17,752 nucleotides of DNA. It comes from an uncultured Allosphingosinicella sp. (lineage in GTDB: Bacteria; Pseudomonadota; Alphaproteobacteria; Sphingomonadales; Sphingomonadaceae). Both the position numbers and the translations under genes were made by a program. The stretch lies in assembly GCA_934539295.1 (NCBI GenBank), contig CAKTCN010000048.1, positions 1 to 17,752 of the forward strand. The letters run 5' to 3'. Below, piece by piece: positions 17,556-17,752 of this stretch. Under the pieces are notes generated by a model. The model saw only the letters and a program-made list of their open reading frames with translations. It was not told where the DNA came from and made no database searches. Every line of letters starts with the position of its first letter. Positions within the stretch are counted from its first letter, which is position 1.

Positions 17556-17573
17556 GGGGATACCGCGGTCCCC
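17556..17573 (-). promoter_or_regulatory. inverted repeat in the chr operon leader, candidate operator
   Basis: GGGGATACCGCGGTCCCC has perfect 5-base arms (GGGGA/TCCCC) and an internal perfect palindrome, ACCGCGGT. It lies 52 bases upstream of the start at 17504 and downstream of the likely promoter. It fits a repressor site or a leader hairpin. Confidence 0.45.
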
Positions 17574-17582
17574 ATGCCGTAC

Positions 17583-17611
17583 AGTTTTCTCACGTGCTTG
17601 AGCTTTGTCAA
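17583..17611 (-). promoter_or_regulatory. likely chr operon promoter
   Basis: On the minus strand a consensus TTGACA (17606-17611) is followed after 17 bases by AAAACT (17583-17588), a 3-of-6 match to the -10. About 79 bases separate the -10 from the first start, and the inverted repeat at 17556-17573 lies between them. Confidence 0.5.
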
Positions 17612-17752
17612 CTATCGGGCCCACGCACCCGGAGTGGCAGGCGGACAGGTTAGAAGACGTGTGACGATGCAGCGGGCAGTTTTCCCGGACTTTTCCACAT
17701 TTTCTTTGGATATGGTTGTTGACGACTCGTTTGTGTCTCGTCATATGGCGCT

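Noticed and set aside
17719..17747. Plus-strand TTGACG with CATATG 17 bases later, possible divergent promoter
   Set aside because: The second element matches the -10 poorly and the gene it would serve is outside the window.

Overview
The window looks like chromosomal DNA of a high-GC alphaproteobacterium, most probably a sphingomonad (Sphingomonas or a relative). The pointers are the atpH-atpA-atpG gene order, a very large TonB-dependent receptor, an UrcA-family exported protein, strongly GC-biased codons and GTG starts. The assignment is inferred from gene content only; there is no rRNA or other marker here.

Layout. 1-2374 (minus strand) is the head of the F1Fo ATP synthase operon: atpH, atpA and the first 50 codons of atpG. 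Hairpins sit in the leader and in the atpA-atpG gap. 2607-3632 (plus) is an Ada-type alkylation-response protein. 3637-6882 is a scar region. It holds a DUF1570/TPR-type gene that has lost its 5' end, then a tight three-gene plus-strand set whose two junctions share the sequence TGATCATG; its middle gene has an HxH motif and a frameshift. After that come about 740 bases of non-coding DNA with a degraded AhpD/carboxymuconolactone decarboxylase remnant and a cluster of short inverted motifs. 6883-10369 (minus) carries an RTX-repeat secreted protein, a cupin, an AraC-type regulator and an UrcA-family protein. 10781-14017 (minus) is a 1078-residue TonB-dependent receptor. 14396-17504 (minus) is a chromate-resistance operon: a rhodanese-like/ChrB-C fusion, chrA, and two small unknown genes, the last probably damaged by an internal deletion.

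How the parts work together. ATP synthase is housekeeping. Ada senses and repairs DNA methylation damage. The chr operon should export chromate; its first two genes overlap by ATGA and are probably co-translated, and an inverted repeat lies between the likely promoter and the first start. The AraC regulator lies directly upstream of the cupin gene and may control it. The RTX protein needs a type I exporter that is not in this window.

No complete new defence or mobile system can be demonstrated. The best candidates for new biology are the TGATCATG-linked three-gene set (4792-6138), the two unknown genes downstream of chrA, and the rhodanese-ChrB fusion whose rhodanese half lacks the catalytic cysteine.
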